A model generated the notes under the pieces. The model was not told the origin of the DNA. It saw only the letters and a list, made by a program, of their open reading frames with translations, and did not search any database. Positions 1 through 6,738 of a stretch of 7,490 bases of DNA are shown here, piece after piece. This stretch comes from HGM04593 sp045661205. Lineage in GTDB: Bacteria; Bacteroidota; Bacteroidia; Bacteroidales; Bacteroidaceae. The stretch is taken from positions 1 to 7,490 of the forward strand of contig JAZRFE010000038.1 in assembly GCA_045661205.1 (NCBI GenBank). The letters run 5' to 3'. The position numbers and the translations under genes are program-made. How positions within the stretch are numbered: the first letter of the stretch is position 1; each line of letters opens with the position of its first letter.

Positions 1-336
1 ATCCTCGGTAATCATCTTGTAGAGGATGGGTATTTCGTCGGGGCTGTCTTGCAGGTCGGCATCCATGGTTATCACGACGTTGCCTTGTGCGCGCTCGAAT
101 CCGCAGTATAGTGCAGGCGATTTTCCATAGTTGCGACGGAATTTTATGCCGTGTACATTGCTGTTTTTCTTTTGTAGCTCTTCGATTACATCCCACGAGT
201 TGTCTGTGCTGCCGTCGTTGATGAATATCACCTCGTAGGTGTATCCATGCTCTTTCATGACGCGCTCTATCCAGGCTGTGAGCTCGGGAAGTGATTCTGC
301 TTCGTTGTATAGTGGTACTATTACGGAAATATCCAT
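1..336 (-). CDS. Family 2 glycosyltransferase, DPM1/GtrB-like, N-terminal 112 residues (cut by window edge)
   Basis: Translating the minus strand from ATG at 336 gives 112 uninterrupted residues beginning MDISVIVPLYNEAESLPEL. This is the nucleotide-binding start of a GT-A fold family 2 glycosyltransferase. Visible motifs are VPLYNE (residues 7-12), FINDGSTDNSW (38-48, UDP/GDP-sugar contact) and the metal-binding DAD at 92-94 within MDADLQDSPDEI. The DADLQD-P form is typical of dolichol/undecaprenyl-phosphate mannosyl- or glucosyltransferases (DPM1, GtrB, ArnC groups), so transfer of a sugar to a polyprenyl phosphate at the inner face of the cytoplasmic membrane is likely; this is inference from family. 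Related bacterial proteins are usually about 310-330 residues with C-terminal membrane helices, which would lie outside the window. It follows the DUF4199 gene by four bases and probably shares its mRNA. The acceptor and donor cannot be told from this fragment. Confidence 0.93.
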   Translation of the reverse strand, partial: MDISVIVPLYNEAESLPELTAWIERVMKEHGYTYEVIFINDGSTDNSWDVIEELQKKNSNVHGIKFRRNYGKSPALYCGFERAQGNVVITMDADLQDSPDEIPILYKMITED

Positions 337-340
337 GTCT

Positions 341-859
341 TTATCTGTTTTTGTATACGAATATTGAAGTTATCGGGGCAAGGAATGTTGTGACGAAAAT
401 ATTTGTTGTGAAATATTGTATGCAATAATCGCTGGCGCTCATTTGGGTAAGCAGGTTGTAGGTGTCGTTAAAGAGTTTCTTCAGTTCTTCGTCAATACCG
501 GTTTCTGTAAAGATGTCGATCTGCTCCTTGAATGATGTAAGCACTACTCCGTTGTCCATGAAGCGGAAATATATGTAGCAGGCGATTGCTGAAAGTACTG
601 AGGCGCACAGATAACTGATTGTCATGAAGCTCCATGCTTCAATGAATCCCAATATGTTGCCTCTCTCCTGTTTGCGGTATTTTATACCCAGGCAGCCGGC
701 GACAATTGGCGATGCTACCAGTAGAATCAGGAATAGCGGTGATAGGCTGGGGGTTGTCAGTGCTGCAATGTATACGGCAAACGCAGCTATCCACAATGCG
801 CCCAACATTGTACCGTATCTCATTGATGCCTGTATTAGTCCGTTGCTCTCTTCTTTCAT
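341..859 (-). CDS. DUF4199-type four-helix inner-membrane protein
   Basis: The 172-residue product has four hydrophobic stretches, near residues 17-35, 38-57, 71-96 and 147-167. Between the third and fourth lies a longer polar loop (about 98-145) with an amphipathic segment containing DEELKKLFNDTYNLL. Length, spacing and position directly before a family 2 glycosyltransferase fit the DUF4199 family of Bacteroidota, whose function is not known. The protein should sit in the cytoplasmic membrane. The start at 859 is preceded by a run of seven A's on the mRNA, usual for Bacteroidota genes that lack a Shine-Dalgarno site, and by a TATCTTTG box (880-887) about 20 bases upstream. Its stop codon is four bases before the glycosyltransferase ATG, so the two are translated from one transcript. 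A role beside the glycosyltransferase, for instance in handling its lipid-linked product, is only a guess. The family call is from memory of the pattern, not a search. Confidence 0.82.
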   Translation of the reverse strand: MKEESNGLIQASMRYGTMLGALWIAAFAVYIAALTTPSLSPLFLILLVASPIVAGCLGIKYRKQERGNILGFIEAWSFMTISYLCASVLSAIACYIYFRFMDNGVVLTSFKEQIDIFTETGIDEELKKLFNDTYNLLTQMSASDYCIQYFTTNIFVTTFLAPITSIFVYKNR

Positions 860-877
860 TTTTTTTCTGTTTTATCG

Positions 878-1016
878 TACAAAGATAGCAACAAACGAGC
901 AAGAAAAATGAAGTTTACTTCAATTTTTTTGCAGCGAGTGCAGTCTATCTTATCAAAAGATAGCGCAAGCCACCATTTTTATCCTCTGTTTTTCTTGTTC
1001 GAGGTCAGCGCAAGTA
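878..1016. repeat. Degenerate intergenic repeat with an AAAGATAGC-GCAA motif and one hairpin
   Basis: AAAGATAGC occurs at about 881 (followed by AACAAACGAGC) and AAGATAGCGCAAGCC at 957; AGCGCAAG recurs at 1008. Between the first two is the segment GCAGCGAGTGCAG, then a perfect inverted repeat, CTATCTT (945-951) and AAGATAG (957-963), with a five-base loop. The arrangement resembles a family of intergenic sequences (AAAGATAG-TGCAAGCCGAG-like, with GTGCAG-CTATCTTA-hairpins) that I recall as common in Bacteroides and Prevotella genomes. That family assignment is memory, not a search; the internal repetition and the hairpin are seen directly. Confidence 0.45.
880..887 (-). promoter_or_regulatory. 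-7 box TATCTTTG for the DUF4199-glycosyltransferase unit
   Basis: Read on the minus strand, these bases are TATCTTTG, an exact match to the Bacteroidota -7 consensus TAnnTTTG, about 20 bases before the DUF4199 ATG. No good TTTG is seen at the usual -33 distance; only a T-rich stretch lies there, so the promoter may be weak or partly dependent on flanking AT-rich DNA. The box overlaps the left edge of the repeat-like region 878-1016. Confidence 0.55.
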
Positions 1017-1135
1017 GCCTTCTTTCGTAGATAAATTATGCCTTAGTGTGTGTCGCTCGAAAATGTTGTCTAAAAGTAAATTAGTGGGTGTTTGTTCCCA
1101 AATGTGTTAAAATGAAAAACTTTTTTGTCAAAGCT

Positions 1136-1167
1136 CTTGTATTTTAGTGAGAAGTTTACTATATTTG
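1136..1167 (+). promoter_or_regulatory. Promoter of rpoD (CTTG, 20 bases, TATATTTG)
   Basis: A -33-like CTTG (1136-1139) and an exact -7 box TATATTTG (1160-1167) are separated by 20 bases, matching the Bacteroidota vegetative promoter. Transcription should begin near 1173, giving a leader of about 20 bases before the ATG at 1192. The box is of the kind read by RpoD itself, so the gene is probably transcribed by its own product. An in-frame GTG at 1147 falls between the two boxes and therefore would not be in the message. Confidence 0.6.
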
Positions 1168-1191
1168 CCGATTGAAATTGTACGTAATAAT

Positions 1192-2052
1192 ATGAGACAA
1201 TTAAAGATTACAAAAAGTATCACAAACCGCGAAAGCGCTTCGCTCGACAAGTACTTGCAAGAAATTGGTCGTGAGGACCTTATCACCGTAGAAGAAGAGG
1301 TGGAATTGGCACAGCAAATACGTAAGGGCAATCGTCAGGCGTTGGTGAAACTGACAAGAGCGGATCTCCGTTTCGTAGTTTCCGTCGCAAAGCAGTATCA
1401 GGACCAAGGATTGAGCCTTTCGGACCTCATCAAGGAGGGTAATCTCGGATTGATTAAAGCTGCAGAGAAATTTGACGTTACACGTGGATTCAAATTTATC
1501 AGTTACGCCGTGTGGTGGATCAGACAATCAATTCTTCAGGCTCTTGCCGAACAGTCGAGAATTGTACGCTTACCTTTGAACCAGGTGGGTTCTCTTAACA
1601 AGATCAGTAAAGCGTTCTCAAAATTCGAGCAGGAGAATGAACGTCGTCCTTCGGCAGAGGAGTTGGCTGAACAGCTCGACCTTCCCGTGGACAAGGTTGT
1701 TGATTCACTCAAAGTTTCAGGCAGACACATCTCAGTAGATGCTCCTTTCGTAGATGGCGAGGACAACAGCTTGCTTGACGTGCTTGTGAACGATGATTCG
1801 CCTATGGCGGACAACACTTTGGTTAACGAGTCTTTGTCGCGTGAAATTGATCGCGCTCTTTCAACATTGTCAGAAAGAGAGAAGGAGATTATTCAGATGT
1901 TCTTCGGTATTGGAATGCAGGAAATGACATTGGAGGAGATAGGTGATAAATTCGGTCTTACACGTGAGCGCGTCAGACAGATTAAAGAAAAAGCAATCAG
2001 ACGTCTTAAACAGAATCAGAGATGTAAATTGCTCAGACCCTATCTGGGATAA
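1192..2052 (+). CDS. rpoD: Primary RNA polymerase sigma factor RpoD/SigA (Bacteroidota type)
   Basis: This is the housekeeping sigma factor that directs core RNA polymerase to TAnnTTTG promoters. The 286 residues start MRQLKITKSITNRESASLDKY. Region 1.2 covers about 16-50. Region 2 is about 55-125, with the core-binding stretch DLIKEGNLGLIKAAEKFD (78-95) and the -10 reading and melting helix FKFISYAVWWIRQSI (100-114). Region 3 is about 130-205. Region 4 is about 218-280, with the helix-turn-helix TLEEIGDKFGLTRERVRQIKEK (246-267). Region 1.1 and the long non-conserved insert of E. coli sigma-70 are absent, which is normal for the Bacteroides primary sigma (about 286-287 residues). The ATG at 1192 was chosen because it gives the conserved N-terminus and length; the in-frame GTG at 1147 would add 15 unconserved residues and lies inside the likely promoter. 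The gene is monocistronic, with its own promoter and terminator. Confidence 0.97.
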   Translation: MRQLKITKSITNRESASLDKYLQEIGREDLITVEEEVELAQQIRKGNRQALVKLTRADLRFVVSVAKQYQDQGLSLSDLIKEGNLGLIKAAEKFDVTRGFKFISYAVWWIRQSILQALAEQSRIVRLPLNQVGSLNKISKAFSKFEQENERRPSAEELAEQLDLPVDKVVDSLKVSGRHISVDAPFVDGEDNSLLDVLVNDDSPMADNTLVNESLSREIDRALSTLSEREKEIIQMFFGIGMQEMTLEEIGDKFGLTRERVRQIKEKAIRRLKQNQRCKLLRPYLG

Positions 2053-2073
2053 TTTTTTGGTGAAATAAATTGA

Positions 2074-2109
2074 CGGGCTGCACTTTAAAGTGCAGCCCGG
2101 TTTGTTTTT
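2074..2109 (+). terminator. Rho-independent terminator of rpoD
   Basis: CGGGCTGCACTTT (2074-2086) is followed at once by its exact reverse complement (2087-2099), a perfect 26-base palindrome able to form a GC-rich stem of 11 pairs with a four-base loop. TTTGTTTTT follows at 2101. It begins 21 bases after the rpoD stop codon. Confidence 0.9.
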
Positions 2110-2168
2110 GCAAGAGGTTGTTCTGTCTGTTGCGGCATGCTATTGTTTGTTAAAAGGTGGCGCTCGGA

Positions 2169-2200
2169 TTTTGGTATAGAAATATTTTGTCTTATCTTAG
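2169..2200 (+). promoter_or_regulatory. Promoter of the 2279-3921 unit (TTTTG, 19 bases, TATCTTAG)
   Basis: TTTTG (2169-2173) and TATCTTAG (2193-2200) are 19 bases apart. The second differs from TAnnTTTG at one base. It is the best Bacteroidota-type promoter between the rpoD terminator and the next gene, and would start RNA near 2207 with an untranslated leader of about 70 bases. That leader contains a 14-codon ORF (2215-2259). Confidence 0.45.
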
Positions 2201-2214
2201 CGCAGTTTTTGTAT

Positions 2215-2259
2215 ATGATGGGGATTTTCTTCATTTTGCTTATGAATTATTTGTTATAA
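2215..2259 (+). other. Possible 14-codon leader ORF (MMGIFFILLMNYLL)
   Basis: Two adjacent ATG codons start a 14-residue, almost wholly hydrophobic ORF inside the expected 5' leader of the secreted-protein/C11 unit, ending 19 bases before the next start codon. It could be a translated upstream ORF or chance; no attenuator-type hairpin is seen beside it. Confidence 0.15.
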
Positions 2260-2278
2260 ATCTAAACAACTCCCGAAT

Positions 2279-2671
2279 ATGAGAAAAAATATATTCTTTT
2301 TGGCAGTGGCTTTGTTGATTTGTTGTGTTGCTACGCTGTCTGCTAAAGAACCAAAAATAAAAACAGTGTATGTAATGGGTGTTTCATACTCATTCTCCGA
2401 TTCTACGGTCTACTTTACCGAAATTCAGAAAATGGAGAATATACAATTCAGCGATGCTCACAAATTTCTTCCCGACAGACAGCACTATTCCTATGAATTG
2501 ACCGACTTTATGGAGGTCAATGAGGGAATGCCCGGACGATTGTCTGCTCTTTATTATGCCGAAAAGCTTACTTCGCTTCAGAAAAAGGCTGAAAAACTGA
2601 AAAAGAGATTTCTTAAAAAGAAAAAGGATGTGAAATATTTGGGTAGTAAGTTCTCTTTTACCCGTCCTTGA
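2279..2671 (+). CDS. Small secreted protein of unknown function, Bacteroidales-type
   Basis: I cannot assign a function. The 130-residue product begins with a clear Sec signal peptide (MRKN, then hydrophobic IFFLAVALLICCVATLSA, likely cut after Ala22). There is no lipobox at the cut site; the adjacent cysteines at 15-16 lie inside the hydrophobic core. The mature part of about 108 residues has KTVYVMGVSYSFSDSTVYFTEIQ (34-56), then a region with Tyr and Phe, then a very basic, probably helical stretch (about 98-117, rich in KK) and the end YLGSKFSFTRP. It should be periplasmic or surface-exposed. I vaguely recall similar proteins, with a VYFTDIQ-like early motif and a lysine-rich end, as hypothetical in Bacteroides; this was not checked. 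The start is the first in-frame ATG that supplies a signal peptide. The C11 lipoprotein gene begins 20 bases after its stop with no terminator between, so the two are probably co-transcribed and may be functionally linked. Confidence 0.85.
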   Translation: MRKNIFFLAVALLICCVATLSAKEPKIKTVYVMGVSYSFSDSTVYFTEIQKMENIQFSDAHKFLPDRQHYSYELTDFMEVNEGMPGRLSALYYAEKLTSLQKKAEKLKKRFLKKKKDVKYLGSKFSFTRP

Positions 2672-2691
2672 TTAATCTTTACGTTTAGCAG

Positions 2692-3921
2692 ATGAAATTT
2701 TTAAAATCGTTACTACTGCTATCATTTGTATTTTCTCTTTTCTTCTCTTTTCAGGGTTGCAAGGATTCCGATGCAGATGATACCTCTTCCTCTTTGCTCG
2801 AAAGCGGTGATTCTGCCATGCGTACTGTACTTGTGTACATGATGGCGGAGAACAATCTGACCGATAATGCAGCATCTGACCTCTATGAGATGAAATTGGG
2901 CGTGTATGCGATGCCTGATAGTTGTTATCTGTTGGCATTTGTCGACAATATAAAGAGCCCATATATCTGCCGTTTCTATAAAACAAATGCAGGAGTGTCT
3001 GCTTGTGACACTGTGTATAAGTTTAAAGAGGATTTCTATTCGACAGATACTGTCAGGTTTAAGCAAGTTCTTAACTGGGTGTTGGAGGAATATCCTTCCG
3101 AGCATCTTGGCTTAGTCATGTGGTCGCATGGAACCGGATGGCTTTATGATGCCAACCGCACCCGTAGCATAGGTGTCGATAATGGCAGGAATAATTATGA
3201 TGTGATTTCGTCTGATTCGCGTTGGATGGAGGTTGACGAACTTGCAGCCGTACTCGAAGAGTTACCTGTGAAGTGCGATTTTGTGCTTTTCGATGCCTGC
3301 TTCATGCAGTGTGTGGAGGTGGCTTATGCTATGCGCCATTCGGCTGAATGGCTTGTTGGCTCTCCTGCCGAACTGCCTGCCAATGGCGCTCCTTATGATG
3401 AAATTATGGGCGCAATGTTCTCTTTCCCCTTTGATGCGGAGGGGCTTATTCAGCAATATAAATTGGGTTATCCCGAATTCAGCGGAGTGACGCTTTCTGC
3501 CGTAAAATGTTCCGAGGTCGACAGGTTGGCAGAGGTTACTGCTGCGTTTGTCCCCAAATATTTTTCGGTTGATTCTGAAGTGGATGACAAGAATGTGTTC
3601 GCTTATCTGCCTGATGGTTATTTCTCTTCGCAGATTTCCTATCCCGAGTATTTTGATATGAATGGACAGATGATGCTGCGACTTCCCGAGGATGCTTACC
3701 AGTCGTGGCGCGCTGCTTTCGACCTGGCTGTACCTTACCGTGTGGCATCGCGCAAGTGGCTGTCCGGCATAAACAGAGAGAACTATTATGTCGATATGGC
3801 GCAATTTTGTGGTCTGTCGATGTATGTTCCCCGAAACAAAAATACCTATTCGCTGTTCAATCAGAATTTCAGAAAGACCGATTGGTATCGGGTTGCTGCT
3901 TGGCAGATGGCAGGGTGGTAG
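2692..3921 (+). CDS. Clostripain-family (C11) cysteine peptidase, lipoprotein
   Basis: The 409-residue product has a lipoprotein signal (hydrophobic core 7-20, FQG then Cys23), so it should be lipid-anchored in the envelope. A serine- and aspartate-rich linker (24-42) leads to the C11 domain, starting TVLVYMMAENNL (45-56). The catalytic histidine is His146 in GLVMWSHGTGW, and the catalytic cysteine is Cys203 in FVLFDACFMQCVEVAY. Asp201, two residues before Cys203, corresponds to the residue that in the Parabacteroides C11 enzyme shapes the pocket for Arg/Lys. Known members cleave after basic residues and many self-cleave between the His and Cys; this protein has several arginines there (156, 158, 166, 177). 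The length is close to characterised family members (about 370-400), and all key residues are present, so it is probably active. It lies 20 bases after the small secreted-protein gene and converges with the DUF5686 gene 34 bases later; no terminator is visible between them. Its substrate is unknown. Confidence 0.92.
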   Translation: MKFLKSLLLLSFVFSLFFSFQGCKDSDADDTSSSLLESGDSAMRTVLVYMMAENNLTDNAASDLYEMKLGVYAMPDSCYLLAFVDNIKSPYICRFYKTNAGVSACDTVYKFKEDFYSTDTVRFKQVLNWVLEEYPSEHLGLVMWSHGTGWLYDANRTRSIGVDNGRNNYDVISSDSRWMEVDELAAVLEELPVKCDFVLFDACFMQCVEVAYAMRHSAEWLVGSPAELPANGAPYDEIMGAMFSFPFDAEGLIQQYKLGYPEFSGVTLSAVKCSEVDRLAEVTAAFVPKYFSVDSEVDDKNVFAYLPDGYFSSQISYPEYFDMNGQMMLRLPEDAYQSWRAAFDLAVPYRVASRKWLSGINRENYYVDMAQFCGLSMYVPRNKNTYSLFNQNFRKTDWYRVAAWQMAGW

Positions 3922-3955
3922 AACTTTCTGTCTGTTGTGTAAGCCCTGAGTTTTG

Positions 3956-6544
3956 TTAAAACTGCATGTGCAGCTGTATTCTCACTCCATCTTTGTCTAT
4001 TCCGGGGTAGTCGCGGTATGTCAGTCGGCGTACGTAGTCCACTCGCAATACGCGGAAAATGTTTTCCACACCCAGTGACAGCTCCATGTAGGGGGTGCTG
4101 TTCAGGTAGTGGTATGTCTCGTCCTCGTAGGGGAATTTGTATAGTGTCCCGGTGTTCAGATTGTCGGGACGGTTCTTCTCGCTCAGGTTGCCATACATTC
4201 CGCGGAAACCAACAACTTCGCGCCATTTAAGTTTCTTTATCAGCGGTATTCTGTTGAATATCAATCCGCCCATGTAGTATGTCAGGTCCCATGAAGCATA
4301 CTCGTCGTTGAAGAATTCCATTGCGTTCATCAGTGCGTACGACTCCTTTTGTATGGTGTACGACAGGTTGGCATTGGGGATAATAAGCAGTGGGAACGGC
4401 ACTTTGTTCCACACTTTTCCTCCTTTCAGAATGCAGTCGGTGTATCCGAATGCCGAGAACCAGAATCTCTTCTTGAATCCAAGTTCGGTGTGCTGATAGT
4501 TCAGCTCACTGCCGGCTATGCCTTTGATTCCCACTCTGTGCGAGGCTGTAAATACCGGATGCTCGGGCAGTACCGAGTGGCGGTTCCATTTTGTCTGTAT
4601 GAATTTTTCTTTGGGCGCGTATCGCAATTTTAGTTCCACTTCAGATTGTCGCAGGTTGTTTACGAATCGGCTTGTGGTGATTTCGTTTGTTGTCGTTGCC
4701 TGCTCAAATGGAATCAGATGACTGGCAATGTCCACTCTGTTTCTCAGTGTCAGAGCGTACGAGAAGTGGTTGTGGAACTCCTGCGTGTATGTGAATTCCG
4801 CTTTTCGTATATATCCTATCTTATTGTCCTCCTTGCGCTTGATGGTCAGAAACATGTTGTCCTTGTTGGTGTGCATGTATGTCTGGCCATACTGGAATAC
4901 GTCATTCTCGTAGTTCAGACGCAGAGAGTGTATGGGGAACTCGTTCGGATGCTCCTTCTTCTTGTGAAAAGAGTATTCAAGTTCGCCCATGTATTTCAGC
5001 TTTTCATCTTTGAGTCCGTAGGCGAGGAAGAATTTTCCGAAAATGTGCGGATGCAGGTATGCCGATGTCATGGCTCCTGTACGCAGACGCACACCTTCGA
5101 GGGCATTGTGGCTGATACTGGTGTTTACGGGGCCATAGAATACCGGCGGGTTCTTTTCGCGTATGGGTATCCAGCCGGTGAACATGAAGGTTATTCCCTT
5201 CTCCAGCCAGTAGTATACGGGGTTGCTTCGGAGCTGCTGTATCATCTGTTCCACCGATTGTTCCTTGGCTGTCAATTCCGATATTCTGTTCGCCTCCCAG
5301 TATTCTTTGTCGCGGCTGGTTGCCTCCTCTTCTTCGATGACAAGGCTCTTTTTGTTCAGAATATCTGTCGCCGTTGCACTCTCCTCGAAATTGTGGTTGC
5401 GGTAATCCACCTGTCGGTGTGCGTATATACCGTTGACTGCATCGACAATCTGAAATTCTGTTACAAGTGATTCGTTGTTCAATATTCGTGTGCCATCCTC
5501 CAGACGGTCAAAGTCCAGCTTTATGTTCATATATTGTATGAAGTTCAGATTGATGTCTTTGGGGACATTCATCTGTGCCAGCTTCACGAAGTAGGTCGAG
5601 TCGGTTGCCACATATATGTGGCCGCTGAATCCCATCGACTCTGGGTTGTGCGGCGTAAAGGCAAGGTCTGTGCAGCGTATGCCGTCAATCTCTACCGTAT
5701 CCATCAGGTAGTACTTGTAGAATGAGAGGCCCAGGGTTGATATTGGGCTGACGAATTTGTTGCGGAAGATGGTGATGTTGTCCTGAAAAATATCAACATC
5801 CTTGAAGGTCTCTTCGAAAATTGCCTCTATCGATTCGTCCGAAACAACATCGTCGATGCCGGCTCTCTGGCGTGCCTTTACATATTGGCGCTCGCTACGG
5901 GGTTCTTTGCGGTAGTAGTCGGTAGCCAGCAGCTCTCTTGATGATATATGTAGTATGGGTTTGCCGGAGATGAGCGATGTGTCAATGTACTGGTCGAGGA
6001 ACGAGAATTTCTTTCCAAAATGGCTCTCTTCGGAGGAATTGAAATTGTTGAGCGCAATGTTCAGCCTTTCGTGACGGTCGCGGCTGTAGAAAGGCTTGTT
6101 CTTGGGCGAACCATCCTCACGATGCTCTATAAGCTTGCGGGCAAGCTCCACTGCAGGGTTGTTTTTCTTTTTATATTTCTCCTTTTTAGGCTTTATGACA
6201 ACCTCGGAAAGTATATTTACGTCCGGCGATAGGGCTATTTTCAGCGGAAACTTTGTTGCGGCATTCAGCGGAATGCGTTTTTCTTTGTATCCGATGCAAC
6301 TTACCACCAGCGTATCTTTCAGGGCAGGTACCATGAATGAGAACGAACCATTGTTGTCCGAACTGCATCCGTTGGTGGTGTTTTGTATTCTTACTGATAT
6401 ATAAGGTAGTGCTTCCTTTGTTTCGGCGTCGTGTATTTTTCCATGCACTCTGAATTTTGTGTTTTGTGCCTGCAAAGTTGCGCCACCAAGTAGCAATGCC
6501 AGAAATAATAATATATATATATAAGGTGAATCTGTGCGTCTCAT
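3956..6544 (-). CDS. Outer-membrane DUF5686 family protein with carboxypeptidase-regulatory-like domain
   Basis: The 862-residue product starts with a Sec signal peptide (hydrophobic IYILLFLALLLGGATLQA, cut near Ala26-Gln27). A CarboxypepD_reg-like beta-sandwich follows (about 31-115: FRVHGKIHDAETKEALPYIS, SDNNGSFSF, LVVSCIGYKEKRIPL, SEVVIKP). Next is the DUF5686 region, which opens with a lysine-rich stretch and NPAVELARKLIEHR (129-142). The C-terminal half shows alternating aromatic/hydrophobic strands and ends in Phe (LHMQF), as expected for an outer-membrane beta barrel assembled by BamA. The N-terminal domain resembles that of SusC-like transporters, but no TonB plug domain is seen, so this is not a SusC. 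The role of DUF5686 proteins is not established. The frame is intact with no frameshift. The ATG at 6544 is the only start giving the whole signal peptide; an A-rich run precedes it and a good promoter lies at 6576-6605. Codons 8-11 (TAT ATA TAT ATA) form a short AT tract. Confidence 0.9.
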   Translation of the reverse strand: MRRTDSPYIYILLFLALLLGGATLQAQNTKFRVHGKIHDAETKEALPYISVRIQNTTNGCSSDNNGSFSFMVPALKDTLVVSCIGYKEKRIPLNAATKFPLKIALSPDVNILSEVVIKPKKEKYKKKNNPAVELARKLIEHREDGSPKNKPFYSRDRHERLNIALNNFNSSEESHFGKKFSFLDQYIDTSLISGKPILHISSRELLATDYYRKEPRSERQYVKARQRAGIDDVVSDESIEAIFEETFKDVDIFQDNITIFRNKFVSPISTLGLSFYKYYLMDTVEIDGIRCTDLAFTPHNPESMGFSGHIYVATDSTYFVKLAQMNVPKDINLNFIQYMNIKLDFDRLEDGTRILNNESLVTEFQIVDAVNGIYAHRQVDYRNHNFEESATATDILNKKSLVIEEEEATSRDKEYWEANRISELTAKEQSVEQMIQQLRSNPVYYWLEKGITFMFTGWIPIREKNPPVFYGPVNTSISHNALEGVRLRTGAMTSAYLHPHIFGKFFLAYGLKDEKLKYMGELEYSFHKKKEHPNEFPIHSLRLNYENDVFQYGQTYMHTNKDNMFLTIKRKEDNKIGYIRKAEFTYTQEFHNHFSYALTLRNRVDIASHLIPFEQATTTNEITTSRFVNNLRQSEVELKLRYAPKEKFIQTKWNRHSVLPEHPVFTASHRVGIKGIAGSELNYQHTELGFKKRFWFSAFGYTDCILKGGKVWNKVPFPLLIIPNANLSYTIQKESYALMNAMEFFNDEYASWDLTYYMGGLIFNRIPLIKKLKWREVVGFRGMYGNLSEKNRPDNLNTGTLYKFPYEDETYHYLNSTPYMELSLGVENIFRVLRVDYVRRLTYRDYPGIDKDGVRIQLHMQF
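6511..6523. repeat. (AT)6.5 dinucleotide tract inside the DUF5686 signal-peptide codons
   Basis: Thirteen bases of strictly alternating A and T cover codons 8-11 of the minus-strand DUF5686 gene (Tyr-Ile-Tyr-Ile). Gain or loss of one unit would shift the frame within the first dozen codons. The tract is short for an efficient slippage site, and the present frame is open. Confidence 0.7.
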
Positions 6545-6575
6545 TAATTTTTTTTGCTTCTGTGCGTATGTCGTG

Positions 6576-6605
6576 CAAAGTTAGTGCTAATTTGCGTAGT
6601 GTCAA
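6576..6605 (-). promoter_or_regulatory. Promoter of the DUF5686 gene (TTG, 19 bases, TAACTTTG)
   Basis: On the minus strand, TTG (6605-6603) and TAACTTTG (6583-6576) are 19 bases apart, a full match to the Bacteroidota vegetative promoter. RNA would start near 6569, leaving a leader of about 25 bases that ends in an A-rich run before the ATG at 6544. Confidence 0.7.
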
Positions 6606-6738
6606 TTTTTGGTGACAAGTTTTATGTTTTTTTTAAATTGATGAAATTAATTAAAAATTTTTTTCTTGCTTAAAATGCTGAGCAGTAGTATGTTGTCAAT
6701 ATTTGCGAAAAATCTCTTAAAATTTTTCTTGCAAAAAG
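6606..6738 (+). promoter_or_regulatory. AT-rich upstream region of the rRNA operon promoter
   Basis: This stretch is strongly AT-rich, with repeated A and T tracts (for example around 6626-6664 and 6706-6729) directly before the -33 element. Such DNA commonly binds the alpha subunit of RNA polymerase and raises rRNA promoter strength (UP element); that role is inferred from composition and position. It also separates the divergent DUF5686 promoter from the rRNA promoter. I see no gene in it. Confidence 0.5.

Noticed and set aside
624..911. Plus-strand ORF of 95 codons opposite DUF4199
   Set aside because: It shadows a four-helix membrane protein gene and has no domain, signal peptide or plausible promoter.
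1147..1191. GTG at 1147 as an upstream start for rpoD
   Set aside because: It would add 15 residues not seen in this sigma family and lies between the likely -33 and -7 boxes of the rpoD promoter.
3262..3804. A 180-codon minus-strand ORF opposite the C11 peptidase gene
   Set aside because: It overlaps the catalytic core of a clear peptidase; the product is rich in His, Arg and Ile with no motif or promoter, so it is a shadow.
3950..3973. Inverted repeats GTTTT-GTT-AAAAC and CTGCA-TG-TGCAG between the convergent genes, considered as a terminator
   Set aside because: The first stem is only five pairs and all but one AT; the second leaves a two-base loop and lies inside the DUF5686 coding end. 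Neither has a following U-run of use.
4646..5470. A 274-codon plus-strand ORF opposite the DUF5686 gene
   Set aside because: It lies wholly inside a well-supported gene on the other strand. Its product is unusually rich in Val, Cys, Arg and Leu with no recognisable domain, as expected from the complement of a coding sequence.
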